Shown one piece after another: positions 9,086 through 17,649 of a stretch of DNA of 64,000 nt. Position 1 is the stretch's first letter. Each line of letters opens with the position of its first letter. Source of the DNA: Streptomyces sp. NBC_00490 (GTDB lineage Bacteria; Actinomycetota; Actinomycetes; Streptomycetales; Streptomycetaceae); NCBI RefSeq assembly GCF_036013645.1, contig NZ_CP107869.1:10230001-10294000 (forward strand), read 5' to 3'. A program made the position numbers and the translations under genes. The notes beneath the pieces were generated by a model. It saw only the letters and a program-made list of their open reading frames with translations, made no database searches and had not been told where the DNA came from.

Positions 9086-9680
9086 CTCCGGCAGAGGCTG
9101 ACCGCCGGGCCGCCTCCGTCGAGGACGGCGCGCGGCAGCGGTGCGTGTGCGTGGGGGTGGGAGCCGTCCAGGCCGCGCGGCAGGATGGCGAGGGAGGCCG
9201 GGCCCGCTTCGACGGCTGCCCGGTGGGCGGTGGAGTCGATGGCGTAGGCGAGTGTGGCGGTGACCGTGTGACCGGCCTCGGCGAGGGCGGTGGCGAAGTC
9301 GTGCGCGCGGGTGGCGGCCTGCTCGGTGAAAGCCCCGGCTGTCGGTCACGGCGACGGCCGTGCCGGTCAGTTCCGGCAGTCGCTCGCGGCCGTGGACCCG
9401 CAGGCCCAGTGGGCAGTTAGGCCCCAGGTCGGTGAGGGCGGTGGGCCACTCCTTGTCGGAAGGGATGACGAACGAGCAGGTCAGCTCTGCTTGGGCGGGT
9501 TCCTCGCGCGGCCGGTAGGAGGAAAGGAGCCTGCTGGCGTCGTTGCGGACACGCCGCTCTCACACCTCCACTGGGGTGTACTGGCCGAGATCGGCGGCGA
9601 GTTGGCCAGGGGCGAAGTGGGCGGCGAGCGCGGCGCGGCGGCTCGTTCGGGCCGGGCACGGAGGGCGGGCCTTTCGGGCA
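9086..9680 (-). pseudogene. DprA-like (DNA processing) pseudogene, copy 1
   Basis: Reading leftwards: AALAAHFAPGQLAADLGQYTP, an in-frame TGA where Trp is expected, then RRVRNDASRLLSSYRPREE, TCSFVIPSDKEWPTALTDLG, PLGLRVHGRERLPELTG and VAVTDSRG. A frameshift follows, then ATALAEAGHTVTATLAYAID, HRAAVEAGPASLAILPRGL. These match the Rossmann-like core of DprA paralogues found in Streptomyces accessory DNA. A stop, frameshifts and lost C-terminus mean it is dead. Its 5' part is repeated at 44.1 kb. Confidence 0.72.
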
Positions 9681-9759
9681 GGGCGCGGCACCGGCAGGCG
9701 AACCGGTGCCGCGCCGGGGCGGGCGAAGAGGGACGTGGCCAGGGCCGACGAGAAGGGGT
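9602..9759. repeat. Diverged repeat shared with 44064-44233
   Basis: About 160 bp covering the DprA-like 5' end and its leader recur at 44 kb in the same orientation, with long shared words such as GGCGAAGTGGGCGGCGAGCG and GGGCCTTTCGGGCAGGGCGC. Copies differ by small indels. Confidence 0.8.
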
Positions 9760-9793
9760 GAGTGCCGTCGACGGTCGGGGTGCAGGGGCCGTG

Positions 9794-10186
9794 CTAGGGC
9801 CGGTTGGCGGCCTGCTTCTGCTCCCACCAGGCAGGCGGGCGGGAGGTGGCGGCGGGCTGGGGTGCCGGGGGAGCGGTGTACGGGCGGGCGGCGATCGGGC
9901 TGGCCGTTGTTCCACTCTGCGGGGGCCCACCGGTCATGCCTGCCTGAGTTTTCTGTGGCCCCCGCGATGGCGATCGTGGGGCGCCGACCAGCCCTGCCCG
10001 CGACTTCGCGGAACTCCGAGTAGTCGCGAACGGGCCAGGAGCGGGGTGAGGTCTGACCCGTTCGTCGGGCCGGATGAGTCGGGCGGTCTCCGCCTCCCCT
10101 CGCCTCGATGGGTTGGTTCCGCGTCGAGATGGAAGGAGGCACGCGGGCGCGTCAAGGTCAAACGAATTCGGTTCGTATGCGAACAA
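9794..10186 (-). other. Proline-rich open frame, doubtful
   Basis: An open frame ends in a Pro/Ala-rich tail closing with RPPAWWEQKQAANRP, which looks like a natural C-terminus. The upstream half is low-complexity and Arg-rich, as expected of non-coding frames in such DNA. It could be the end of a lost mobile-element gene. Confidence 0.2.
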
Positions 10187-10238
10187 GGAAGCCGCCTGTC
10201 AGACTCATGGATAACGACGTACGTGGAGGCAGCATCTG

Positions 10239-10550
10239 ATGAGTGACCCTGAGGGCGTGCCCCTGGCCGACTACATCCGCGTCCTGCGCGATCAGTTGGA
10301 GACGGCACAGCAGGAAGGGACGGGCCGCGGTGTCACGTTCGGCGTCGGGTCTGTGGAGCTGGAGTTCGAGGTCACGATGACGCGGGAGGCAGGCGGGCGC
10401 GGCGGGTTGAAGCTGTGGGTGGTTGAGGCAGGCGCCGACGGCAAGCGCAGCGGCGGCCGGACACAGCGTGTGCGGATGACCCTTACGCCCACCGACGAGG
10501 CCGGCCGGCCGCTGTCGGTCACTGATCGGCTGCCCGAGCTCCCGCGCTGA
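10239..10550 (+). CDS. Trypco2-domain protein
   Basis: 103 residues. An N-terminal helix (LADYIRVLRDQLETAQQEG) is followed by beta strands (VTFGVGSVELEFEVTMTREA, GLKLWVVEAG, RVRMTLTP). This is the layout of the trypsin-co-occurring domain 2, a small domain found next to trypsin-like protease/NTPase genes in predicted NTP-dependent conflict systems. The ATG follows AGGCAGCATCTG. The gene ends five bases before the GTG of the trypsin-NTPase gene, so the two form an operon. Its precise role, perhaps as a regulatory or sensor partner of the protease, is not established. Confidence 0.82.
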   Translation: MSDPEGVPLADYIRVLRDQLETAQQEGTGRGVTFGVGSVELEFEVTMTREAGGRGGLKLWVVEAGADGKRSGGRTQRVRMTLTPTDEAGRPLSVTDRLPELPR

Positions 10551-10555
10551 GGCCT

Positions 10556-13500
10556 GTGGTGGGGGACTCGCTTGCCGGGCGGTGCGCCGAGGTCCTGGTC
10601 GAGCAGGACGGCGGCACCGGGTACGGCTCGGGGCTGCGGCTGTCGACGTCCTTGGTGGTGACGGCCGGGCATGTGGTCGAGGGCGGTGGTTCGGTCAGGG
10701 TGCGGCTGTCCGGTGGCGGTCCCGAGGAGATTGTCGTCACCGGACGGACGGTGTGGCGAGGTGCCCGGCTGGACGTCGCGCTTGTCGAACTCGCTCGGGA
10801 CGTCCGCCTCGACGAGGTCGCTCCGATGGCTATCGGAGTTGTACCGGACGGGGCTGACGGACGGCTTGGGTTCACCGCGATCGGCTTTCCGCGCCATCGG
10901 AGCTGGACGGACACGGGCACGGCGACCTGGCGCGACAGCGACCAGATCGACGGGGTGATCCCGCTCGGGTCGAGTGTGAAGCGGGGCCGCCTGCTGCTGC
11001 ATCGGGCGGATGGCCGCCGCCTGGAAGCGCGCGACTGGAGCGGTTTCTCGGGCGCGGGCGTCATCTGTGAGGGGTCGGCTGTCGGCGTCGTCGTGGAGTC
11101 GGCCCACTCGGGCGGGCTGGAGGCCGTGCGGCTGGCTGCTGTGATCGGCGCGTACGAGCCGCGCGCGGAAGGCGAGCGGGAGCCGGAGCCGAGTGCCACC
11201 GCGGCACGTGAGCTGCTGGCCTCGCACGGCGTCGTTCCGCAACCCCTGCGCGGGCAGGAGCGGCGCCGCCCGGCCTACGAGGCGATGTTGCGCCAGTACG
11301 CAGCCCGGTGCGCCGAACTGACCGGCCGCGACCGGGAGCTCGCTGGCCTCCTCGCGTTCGCGACCGGGCCGGACCCCTATCTGCTGCTCGTCGCGGGCCC
11401 CTGGGCCGGAAAGACCTCGCTGGTGACCCGTTTCGCGACAGGGTCCCACCCCGGGCTGGACGTGGTGTCGTTCGTCATCTCCCGGCGCGATGGGCAGATG
11501 CGCGTCCAGCAGTTCCATCGGGCCATGTGTGACCAACTCGCCGCCCTGCTGGGCGAGTTCCCGCCCGCCGAACCGGACGCTACCGTCTTTCTCAGCCTCT
11601 GGGAGCGCGCGATGCGGATTCCCGGACGTTCCCTGCTGCTGCTCGTCGACGGCCTGGACGAGAACGACTACCGCGAGCTGGCCGAGCCCAGTATCGCCGC
11701 GCAGCTCCCGACCGCTCTCGGTCCGGCGGCACACGTCCTGGTGACGAGCCGCCATTTCGACGTGCCGCTCGACGTGGACGGCAGCCACCCGCTGCGCACC
11801 TGCCGCCGCCAGGTGCTGACACCGTTCCCCGCGGCGACGAGCCTGCTCCTGCGCGCCCGCCAAGAGCTGGATCAGGTACTCGCCGAACCCGTCCCGCGTA
11901 CCGTCCTGACCACGATGGCGGTTGCCGGCGGCGCGCTGAGCAGCAGGGACATTGCCTCGATCGTCAACGACTCCGCGCTGGCGATCCGCCGGACCCTGGA
12001 ACGGGGGCTTTCCCGGGTCGTGGAGCCGCGCCCCGGTACGCCGACCCGGTACACCCTCGCCCATGACACCCTGGCCGTCGCCGTCCAGGAGGACCTGGAA
12101 CCCGAGGAGTTCACCCGCACCCGCACCGCTATCGACGGCTGGGCCCTCGGCTATGCCGCGGCCGGCTGGCCCGACGACACTCCGGACTACCTGACCGAGG
12201 CGTACCCGACGCTCCTGCTCACCGAAGGCGCAGGCCGGACGCTGGCAGCCCTGGCCTCCTCCGCGCGCCGCGCCCTGCTGCGGCGCCGGACCGACGGCGA
12301 CCTGGCCGCGCTGTCCGAACTGTCGAACGCGGCAAGGCTCCTTGAGGCAGCCCCCGACTGTGACCTCACCCTGCTGACGCGAGTGTCGCTGCTCCGCAAG
12401 CGCATCGAGGACGACAACGTCACCATGCCCTCCACGTATCCGCTGTTGCTGGTACGCCTTGGCCGAGCCGAGGAGGGCATCCAGGTCGCCCGCGCCCTGC
12501 AGAACAACTACGTGCAGGCCGACGCGCTGCTGGCGGTCGGCGAGCACCTGCTGGACAGCCAGCGGACCGCGGCGCGGAACCTCATCCACGAAGCCGTGGC
12601 CGTACCAGGCAGGTTGCCCCTGGAGCAGATGGCACATACGGTGCGCGCAGCCCTCGCGCTCGCGCGGCACGGAGAACCAGGTGCAGCCGACATTGCTCGC
12701 CGAGCCGTCACCGAGAGCGGCGACGAGCGAGGCTGGTCCCTCACCACCGTCGCCGACGCACTGGCCGAGCTCGATGCCGCGCTGGCACGGACCCTCATCG
12801 AGGAGGCCATCGAAGGCGCCGATACGGAGGACCGCCCCGACTTCTGCGGCCTCCTCGCGCCGGCGTTCGCTGTTCTCGGCGATCTTGACCGCCTCCTCCA
12901 GCACCTCGCCGACCTGGACCTGGACGGCAGGAAACGAGCCCTCCTCACCGCCTGCAGCGAGCACGTCGCCAAGGGAGGGCGCCGAAATGTTCCCGAGCCA
13001 CTTCTCACGGCCCTTAACGATGAGTTCGCCGATTCCGAGCTCGTGGAATCGGCCGCCTACCAGGACGGGGACCGGGCCCGCCATCTGCTCGCCCTGCCCG
13101 CCTCGGACTCTCCCGATCTCGATCTCGTGGAGCTCGCCTACACCGCCCTCGCCGCCCACGGTCTCGATCCGCGACAGCCCGGGGCCACGGACGAGCTGCT
13201 CGCCGACGCTGCGGAGTCTGCCCGGGCCAACGACCACCTCTCATTGGCGCTCTCCCTGGCGCAGGACATCGCCAACCCTGGCATCCGTGCGGACCACCTC
13301 ACGGAGATTGCCCTGGCGCTGCTCGACTCCGACACACCCCAGGACGCCGCTCCCGTCGTGCGCGAGGCGGAGGCGGCCCTCGATGAGACCAGGAACACGC
13401 CGCCTCCCACCGTCCTTGCGGCCTTCGCCCGGGCCGCCGGCACCGCCGGACGAACGGACCTGGCCACATCGGCCCTGGCACTGGCCTTGCAAACGGTGCT

Positions 13501-14608
13501 GCAGGCAGGCGAGGACACCCGTGCCACGTGGGAGGCGCGGGCTGTGGCAAGCGCAGCCACGTGGCTAGGCCACCTCGACCACGCCCTGAAGATCGCGGCC
13601 AGGTTCGAGGCAGACCAGATCGACCGCATCGACATCCTCCTGGACGCCGCGAGAGCCCTCGAAGCCCACGGCGACCACCGCTCAGCCGATCTCGACCTGC
13701 TCATCGCCCAGGTGACCGAAGGCATCGAGAAGTCGACGGACCCGAGCGTGTCCGGCTGGCGCACCCGCGTCACTCACGAGCTCATCGACCTCCACCTGCG
13801 AGCCGAGCACGCCGACGCGGCCCTCAATCTGGCACGCCGGCTTGACGAGACAGATCTCTACGGCCGCGCACTCGAGTTCCGCGCGCACCTACTGTCGGAC
13901 GACATCCCCTCGGCGATCTCCCTGATCCGCGAAACGGCCCTGACCATGCCAGCGAGTTCCCCGCAGGACATCGCCCGCCGGCAGGAACAGGCAGCAGCGA
14001 TGATCGTCGAGATGTGCGACGCCGGCCACCAGCCCCTGTGCCGCGACGTCACGGCTCAACTCGCCGCAACCGCAGACCCAGACGTGACGCTGGACAGCGG
14101 CCTGTGGGCCCGCCCCTGGCTCACCGCAGCCTGCCAGGCCACCGGCCTCACCGAGGACTTCACCCGCCTTCTGGACACGCTGCGGCACACCGTCCTGGTC
14201 ACGGGCACCCACTATGCGACGAACACCGTGCCGCTGGAAGCAGTCGTCCGCCTGCGCCTGTGGGATCGCTACCACGCCGAAGCCCTTCGGCTGACCGGGG
14301 TTCTGGCCGAGGGCGTCCTCACCGAGCTGGTCAAAGCGATGCTCGACGCAGGCTTCCTGACCGAGGCCATCCCCCTTATCGACGACCTCCAGGACGACCA
14401 CGCCGACTGCCTGGCCCTTGCCGCGGCCGTTGCCTCCCCGCCGCCCGTCGACCTGGTCAAGCGCTCCCTGGCCCACGGCTTCGCCGAGGACGTCATTGCC
14501 CCACTGGCCGCCCTGGAACCGGCGTGCCTGCAAGAGATCGCAGCCCAGCTCGGGGTGATCCAGCCGCCCGCCGAACAGGTGACGCTTCGAGCCCCCAGGA
14601 ACAGCTGA
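10556..14608 (+). CDS. Trypsin-like protease / STAND NTPase / helical-repeat protein
   Basis: 1350 residues in one frame. Residues about 5-205 form a trypsin-fold serine protease with a complete triad: His39 in VVTAGHVV, Asp73 in RLDVALVE and Ser165 in WSGFSGAG. Residues about 255-500 form a STAND/NACHT-type ATPase with Walker A GPWAGKTS (281-288) and Walker B LLLLVDGLDE (360-369). From about 520 to the end is a long all-helical region with repeated Ala/Leu-rich helix pairs (for instance EGIQVARALQNNYVQADALL, ARTLIEEAIEGAD), a TPR-like superhelix that could sense a ligand or partner. GTG at 10556 (or 10559) starts it, five bases after the trypco2 stop. The architecture fits a conflict system where NTPase switching controls proteolysis; the trigger and target are unknown. 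Confidence 0.88.
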   Translation: MVGDSLAGRCAEVLVEQDGGTGYGSGLRLSTSLVVTAGHVVEGGGSVRVRLSGGGPEEIVVTGRTVWRGARLDVALVELARDVRLDEVAPMAIGVVPDGADGRLGFTAIGFPRHRSWTDTGTATWRDSDQIDGVIPLGSSVKRGRLLLHRADGRRLEARDWSGFSGAGVICEGSAVGVVVESAHSGGLEAVRLAAVIGAYEPRAEGEREPEPSATAARELLASHGVVPQPLRGQERRRPAYEAMLRQYAARCAELTGRDRELAGLLAFATGPDPYLLLVAGPWAGKTSLVTRFATGSHPGLDVVSFVISRRDGQMRVQQFHRAMCDQLAALLGEFPPAEPDATVFLSLWERAMRIPGRSLLLLVDGLDENDYRELAEPSIAAQLPTALGPAAHVLVTSRHFDVPLDVDGSHPLRTCRRQVLTPFPAATSLLLRARQELDQVLAEPVPRTVLTTMAVAGGALSSRDIASIVNDSALAIRRTLERGLSRVVEPRPGTPTRYTLAHDTLAVAVQEDLEPEEFTRTRTAIDGWALGYAAAGWPDDTPDYLTEAYPTLLLTEGAGRTLAALASSARRALLRRRTDGDLAALSELSNAARLLEAAPDCDLTLLTRVSLLRKRIEDDNVTMPSTYPLLLVRLGRAEEGIQVARALQNNYVQADALLAVGEHLLDSQRTAARNLIHEAVAVPGRLPLEQMAHTVRAALALARHGEPGAADIARRAVTESGDERGWSLTTVADALAELDAALARTLIEEAIEGADTEDRPDFCGLLAPAFAVLGDLDRLLQHLADLDLDGRKRALLTACSEHVAKGGRRNVPEPLLTALNDEFADSELVESAAYQDGDRARHLLALPASDSPDLDLVELAYTALAAHGLDPRQPGATDELLADAAESARANDHLSLALSLAQDIANPGIRADHLTEIALALLDSDTPQDAAPVVREAEAALDETRNTPPPTVLAAFARAAGTAGRTDLATSALALALQTVLQAGEDTRATWEARAVASAATWLGHLDHALKIAARFEADQIDRIDILLDAARALEAHGDHRSADLDLLIAQVTEGIEKSTDPSVSGWRTRVTHELIDLHLRAEHADAALNLARRLDETDLYGRALEFRAHLLSDDIPSAISLIRETALTMPASSPQDIARRQEQAAAMIVEMCDAGHQPLCRDVTAQLAATADPDVTLDSGLWARPWLTAACQATGLTEDFTRLLDTLRHTVLVTGTHYATNTVPLEAVVRLRLWDRYHAEALRLTGVLAEGVLTELVKAMLDAGFLTEAIPLIDDLQDDHADCLALAAAVASPPPVDLVKRSLAHGFAEDVIAPLAALEPACLQEIAAQLGVIQPPAEQVTLRAPRNS

Positions 14609-14846
14609 TTGGGCGGCAGACCTCTTCGCCGCGAAGCACAGCCGACGCCTTGAGCCCCTGCACGTTCAATTCAACGACACAGCTAGCAGGATCTTCGCAT
14701 CGCTCTTTTGACCTGGGCTGACCGGCCCGACGACCAGCGGCGGCGCGCATCAAGCAAACTGAGCCCTGCTACCGGCTCGAGCTGGCTGATCCGGCGCCGG
14801 CGCGAAGCCGTCCCCGGAGCCGCCGGCGTTCCGGTAGACGAACGTC

Positions 14847-15176
14847 TCAGAACGCGCCGTGGGTCTCCTTGGGATGCCCGCATCTCACCAACTGGTCTCC
14901 GCCCACACCGCCGTGGTCGGGGAACTCGGTCCGGCAGGGATCGTCGCCACCCGAGCCCCTGTAGCGTCGACACCGGCACCAGTGCGGAGTCGGCGGAGGC
15001 GGCAGCTCTCCGAAACAGCTGAAGTCGAGCGAGTTCCGCTCCGCGGAGCTCAGCTCCAACCCCGACTCGCGGATCAGCGCCGCGGCCTTGTCCTGCGCTT
15101 CGATGAGCAGCGCAGCGGCCTCCGCCAGCATCCGCGACTGCGCGTCGGTCCTGTCGTTCCGCTTCGACTCGGACAT
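14847..15176 (-). CDS. Small Cys-rich protein, DUF6422-like (paralogue 1)
   Basis: 109 residues. An N-terminal helix (SRMLAEAAALLIEAQDKAAA) is followed by a Cys/Gly-rich half (PPPTPHWCRCRRYRGSGGDD, then later Cys-Gly-His). The ATG at 15176 has an excellent AGGAGG site. It is the second gene of a leftward pair, 18 bp after its paralogue, and the same length. The C-terminal part differs from paralogue 1's partner: the TGPDFG motif is missing and the sequence ends VRCGHPKETHGAF. Cys and His clusters suggest metal binding. The family name is from memory of Streptomyces annotation and uncertain; function unknown. Confidence 0.65.
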   Translation of the reverse strand: MSESKRNDRTDAQSRMLAEAAALLIEAQDKAAALIRESGLELSSAERNSLDFSCFGELPPPPTPHWCRCRRYRGSGGDDPCRTEFPDHGGVGGDQLVRCGHPKETHGAF

Positions 15177-15194
15177 GTGCGTCCTCCTGATGGG

Positions 15195-15524
15195 TCAGAT
15201 CTGGGCGTGCTCGGTTTCCGTGTGCTCGCAGGTCCTGGTGGGCGACCCTGTGCCGAAGTCCGGGCCGGTGAAGTCGGTCCAGGTGTTGAGGCAGGGTGCT
15301 TCGCCGCCCGAGCCGCCGTAGTCGCCGCAACCGCAGACGTGCGGGGTCGGCGGGGGGTCCAGTTCGGCTAGGCAAGGGCGGCCGAACCAGTCGCGTTCCT
15401 CGGCGGACAGGTCCGCGCCCGAAGCGCGTACAAGTTCCGCGGCCTTGCGGCGGGCTTCCATGAGCAGGGCCCCCACCTCGGCCAGGGTCCGGTTCTGGGC
15501 TTCTGATCTGCCGTTCCAGTTCAC
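15195..15524 (-). CDS. Small Cys-rich protein, DUF6422-like (paralogue 2)
   Basis: 109 residues from a GTG at 15524. It has the same plan as its downstream paralogue: an amphipathic helix (LAEVGALLMEARRKAAELVR), an acidic ERDWFGRPCLAELD link, then PPPTPHVCGCGDYGGSGGEA and the ending TGPDFGTGSPTRTCEHTETE. Conserved Cys-x-Cys and a late Cys-x-His could bind a metal. The two genes look like a tandem duplication read as one unit. The ribosome site for this GTG is weak, so the start is less sure than that of the second copy. No function is known to me. Confidence 0.62.
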   Translation of the reverse strand: MNWNGRSEAQNRTLAEVGALLMEARRKAAELVRASGADLSAEERDWFGRPCLAELDPPPTPHVCGCGDYGGSGGEAPCLNTWTDFTGPDFGTGSPTRTCEHTETEHAQI

Positions 15525-15714
15525 GGCTGCCGTCCTACCAAGGATCACGGACCAATCCCTCACGGCGCGCCCGCGCGGCGCCTGCGGCCCATCCGTAAGG
15601 AGCCAAGAGAACCAACAGCAAGCGGGCCGTGCCCTACTGGCGGACGAACCTGATAATGCGGCAGCTCGCGCGACGCCCGTCCGAGCGCACGACCTCGTGC
15701 TGAGACAACAGGCG

Positions 15715-15965
15715 TGAGGGGGCGGTGGGCAGGCTGCGCAGTGGTGGCTTCGGTCGCTGCGCAACGGCTGGCCGGTTGCGCAGCCTTTCGGTCGCGGTGA
15801 TTGCGCAGGCCGCTGGCCTGCATGGTCTGGCCTGTGGGCGGGGTGGTCAGTCACCCCGCCGGTGTGTCCAGCTGACCTGCTCCGCGGGGTGGTGACGGGC
15901 CGCCAGATAGGCGCGGAGGGCCCGTCGCGGAGGATGTCGGTGAGGGAGGCGACCAGGATGGGTAT
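15715..15965. repeat. Diverged direct repeat, copy A
   Basis: This copy shares GGTGGGCAGGCTGCGCAG at its left end, GCGGGGTGGTGACGG in the middle and GAGGGAGGCGACCAGGATGG at its right with 17328-17605. Four TGCGCA palindromes lie at 15735, 15758, 15777 and 15802. Read leftwards, the right end encodes HAIPILVASLTDILRD, matched in copy B. No intact gene. The rest of 15525-16227 holds nothing recognisable. Confidence 0.7.
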
Positions 15966-16227
15966 GGCATGCCGACTGCCAGACCCGTCGCAAGCACTCG
16001 ACCATCCCGTCGGAGCGTGCGCCGGCCGACCCTTACACCCGGCTACGGCACGGCTGAAGTCCGACGCTGCAATTCCCATCTGGCTGAAGGCCGAGGTTGC
16101 CGCGTCGAGCAAGTCCTGGTGGGAAAGGTGCTGTTGCACGAGCACGAGTGATCAAGAGCGGTGCGCTGTCGGCGCCGTCTCCTACCCTGCGGTTACGTTC
16201 AGCAGTTCAGATGGGGAGGGGACGACG

Positions 16228-16650
16228 ATGGGCGGCAACGCGTGGAGTCACACGGGCCCGTATCAGCCAGACCTGGCGGTCGCATTCCGGCAGGCTCAGG
16301 AAGAGACCCTGGCACGGGACAACCACGGCTTCGTGGGTCGATCCATCGAAGAACTGTGGCGCGATGCGGAGTGGCAGGAGTACATCTTCACTGGCGGCAC
16401 GTGCACGGTGCTGGACTTCCCCCTCATGATCGACGCCACGGATACCGACGATGGTCCGTTCATGCGTCCGCTGACTGACGATGAAGTACGCGCGTGGGCT
16501 CCCCACGGCCGACCCACATACGAGGAGTGGGACGACGCCCTCGATTCCGAGCGGCTGGCCTTCCCGGGCCGCGCTCAAGGAAACTGCACGGTGCTCTACC
16601 GTGACGGCCGACCCGAGCAGATCGGCTACTGGGGCGTCACGGCCGACTAA
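16228..16650 (+). CDS. Conserved hypothetical protein (GNAWS type)
   Basis: 140 residues. The start (MGGNAWSHTGPYQPDLAVAF) resembles a family of Streptomyces hypotheticals beginning GxNAWxxxxPYxPD and continuing with an arginine/glutamate-rich helix (FRQAQEETLARDN). An acidic middle (DATDTDDGPFMRPL) and a short C-terminal beta part (CTVLYRDGRPEQIGYWGVT) follow. No catalytic motif was recognised. The ATG at 16228 is fixed by a GGGGAGGGG site seven bases upstream. It stands alone, with a broken DUF6233 gene after it. Confidence 0.7.
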   Translation: MGGNAWSHTGPYQPDLAVAFRQAQEETLARDNHGFVGRSIEELWRDAEWQEYIFTGGTCTVLDFPLMIDATDTDDGPFMRPLTDDEVRAWAPHGRPTYEEWDDALDSERLAFPGRAQGNCTVLYRDGRPEQIGYWGVTAD

Positions 16651-16670
16651 GGAACGGGGCCCTCTGCACG

Positions 16671-17011
16671 GTGCGGTCCCTGGATACGTTTCCGAAGGCC
16701 TTCCTGCTCCGTTTCCTGGAGCGGGTGCAGGAGCGGGATCTGGCCCGTACCCGGCGGTGGATCGTTGAGGACGAGCGCCGTGAGGCTGAACGCCGGCGCA
16801 GCGTCGAGGCCCGGCCGCTGGTGCCGGGCTGGCTGGTCGAGCAGAGCATCGGCCATGACGCCCCGCCGGTGTACGTACTGTCGGCGGGTGTCACATGGCG
16901 GGCAGGCGGCCCTAGGGCGCGAGGCGCAAGCAGGCGGTGAGGGCGCTCGCGGACGGCGTGGATCCGTGCCCGCACTGCCGCCCCGATACCGACCTCGGCA
17001 TCCTCGACTAG
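16671..17011 (+). pseudogene. Frameshifted DUF6233-type gene
   Basis: The first frame gives LERVQERDLARTRRWIVEDE, PGWLVEQSIGHDAPPVYV; after a shift near 16885 the sequence continues CHMAGRRP, a TAG, then VRALADGVDPCPHCRPDTDL and LGILD with a natural stop at 17009-17011. That order matches the short DUF6233 proteins common in Streptomyces. One frameshift plus one stop make it non-functional. Confidence 0.72.
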
Positions 17012-17207
17012 CCGCTGCCCGCAGGAAAGTTGAGGGCGTTCGCCTCCCCTCGAGGCTGACGAACATCGGAATGTTCGGGAACCGGCAGCTCACAGCCAGC
17101 AGGCGAAAACCCGACGCTGGCGGTGGCCAGCGTTCGTGCCCGCGCACTGCGTCAGGCCGGGGGGCGGTGCGGCATGGTCCGGCCTCCGGCAGCTGCCTCA
17201 CCGCAGG

Positions 17208-17265
17208 CTGCGCAATCGACGGGCCGGACCTGCGCAATCGACACCGCGGCGACTGCGTAATCGGC
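17208..17265. repeat. Iteron-like repeats with 22-23 bp spacing
   Basis: CTGCGCAATCGAC occurs at 17208-17220 and again at 17230-17242, with a near copy CTGCGTAATCGGC at 17253-17265. The spacing of 22 and 23 bp is about two helical turns. No replication or partition gene adjoins them, so their role is open. Confidence 0.6.
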
Positions 17266-17327
17266 AGTTGCGGCTGCGACGACTGTGCAGACTGTCCCGG
17301 CCAGCCGGGCCCGGGCCGTGCCGGTGA

Positions 17328-17605
17328 GGAGCGGTGGGCAGGCTGCGCAGCTGTGCGCGGTGGTGGCTGGCTCCGGTCGATGCGCCATGGCCGGCCGGTT
17401 GTGCAGCCATTGCGCATCGCCTGCGCCGGGCGTTGACCTGCGTGGTCGGGTTTGTGGCCGGGGGTGGAGGGGTGGATTCGAGGGGTCGTGGTCTCCCCTG
17501 TGGTTGGGCCTGACGTCGGTCGGTGTGGCCATGATCTGTTGCGCGGGGTGGTGACGGTCCGTCAGATGGGTGCGAAGGATGCTGAGGGAGGCGACCAGGA
17601 TGGGC
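17328..17605. repeat. Diverged direct repeat, copy B
   Basis: Partner of 15715-15965, with an extra 30-40 bp inside. Read leftwards it contains an open frame from an ATG at 17649 (MTRPELTEAGFHATGPILVA) whose HATGPILVASLSILR segment matches HAIPILVASLTDILR in copy A. That ATG touches the left inverted repeat of the adjacent IS256 element, so the frame may be the truncated end of a longer gene. Confidence 0.65.
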
Positions 17606-17649
17606 CCGGTGGCGTGGAAGCCGGCCTCGGTCAGTTCCGGCCGGGTCAT

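Noticed and set aside
10292..13237. A 981-codon open frame on the minus strand
   Set aside because: It is antisense to the protease-NTPase gene, whose catalytic motifs are clear; Gly/Arg/Val-rich sequence without any domain is typical of shadow frames in high-GC DNA.
17208..17265. Plasmid replication origin
   Set aside because: Iteron-like repeats are present, but no initiator gene, AT-rich opening region or partition genes were seen.
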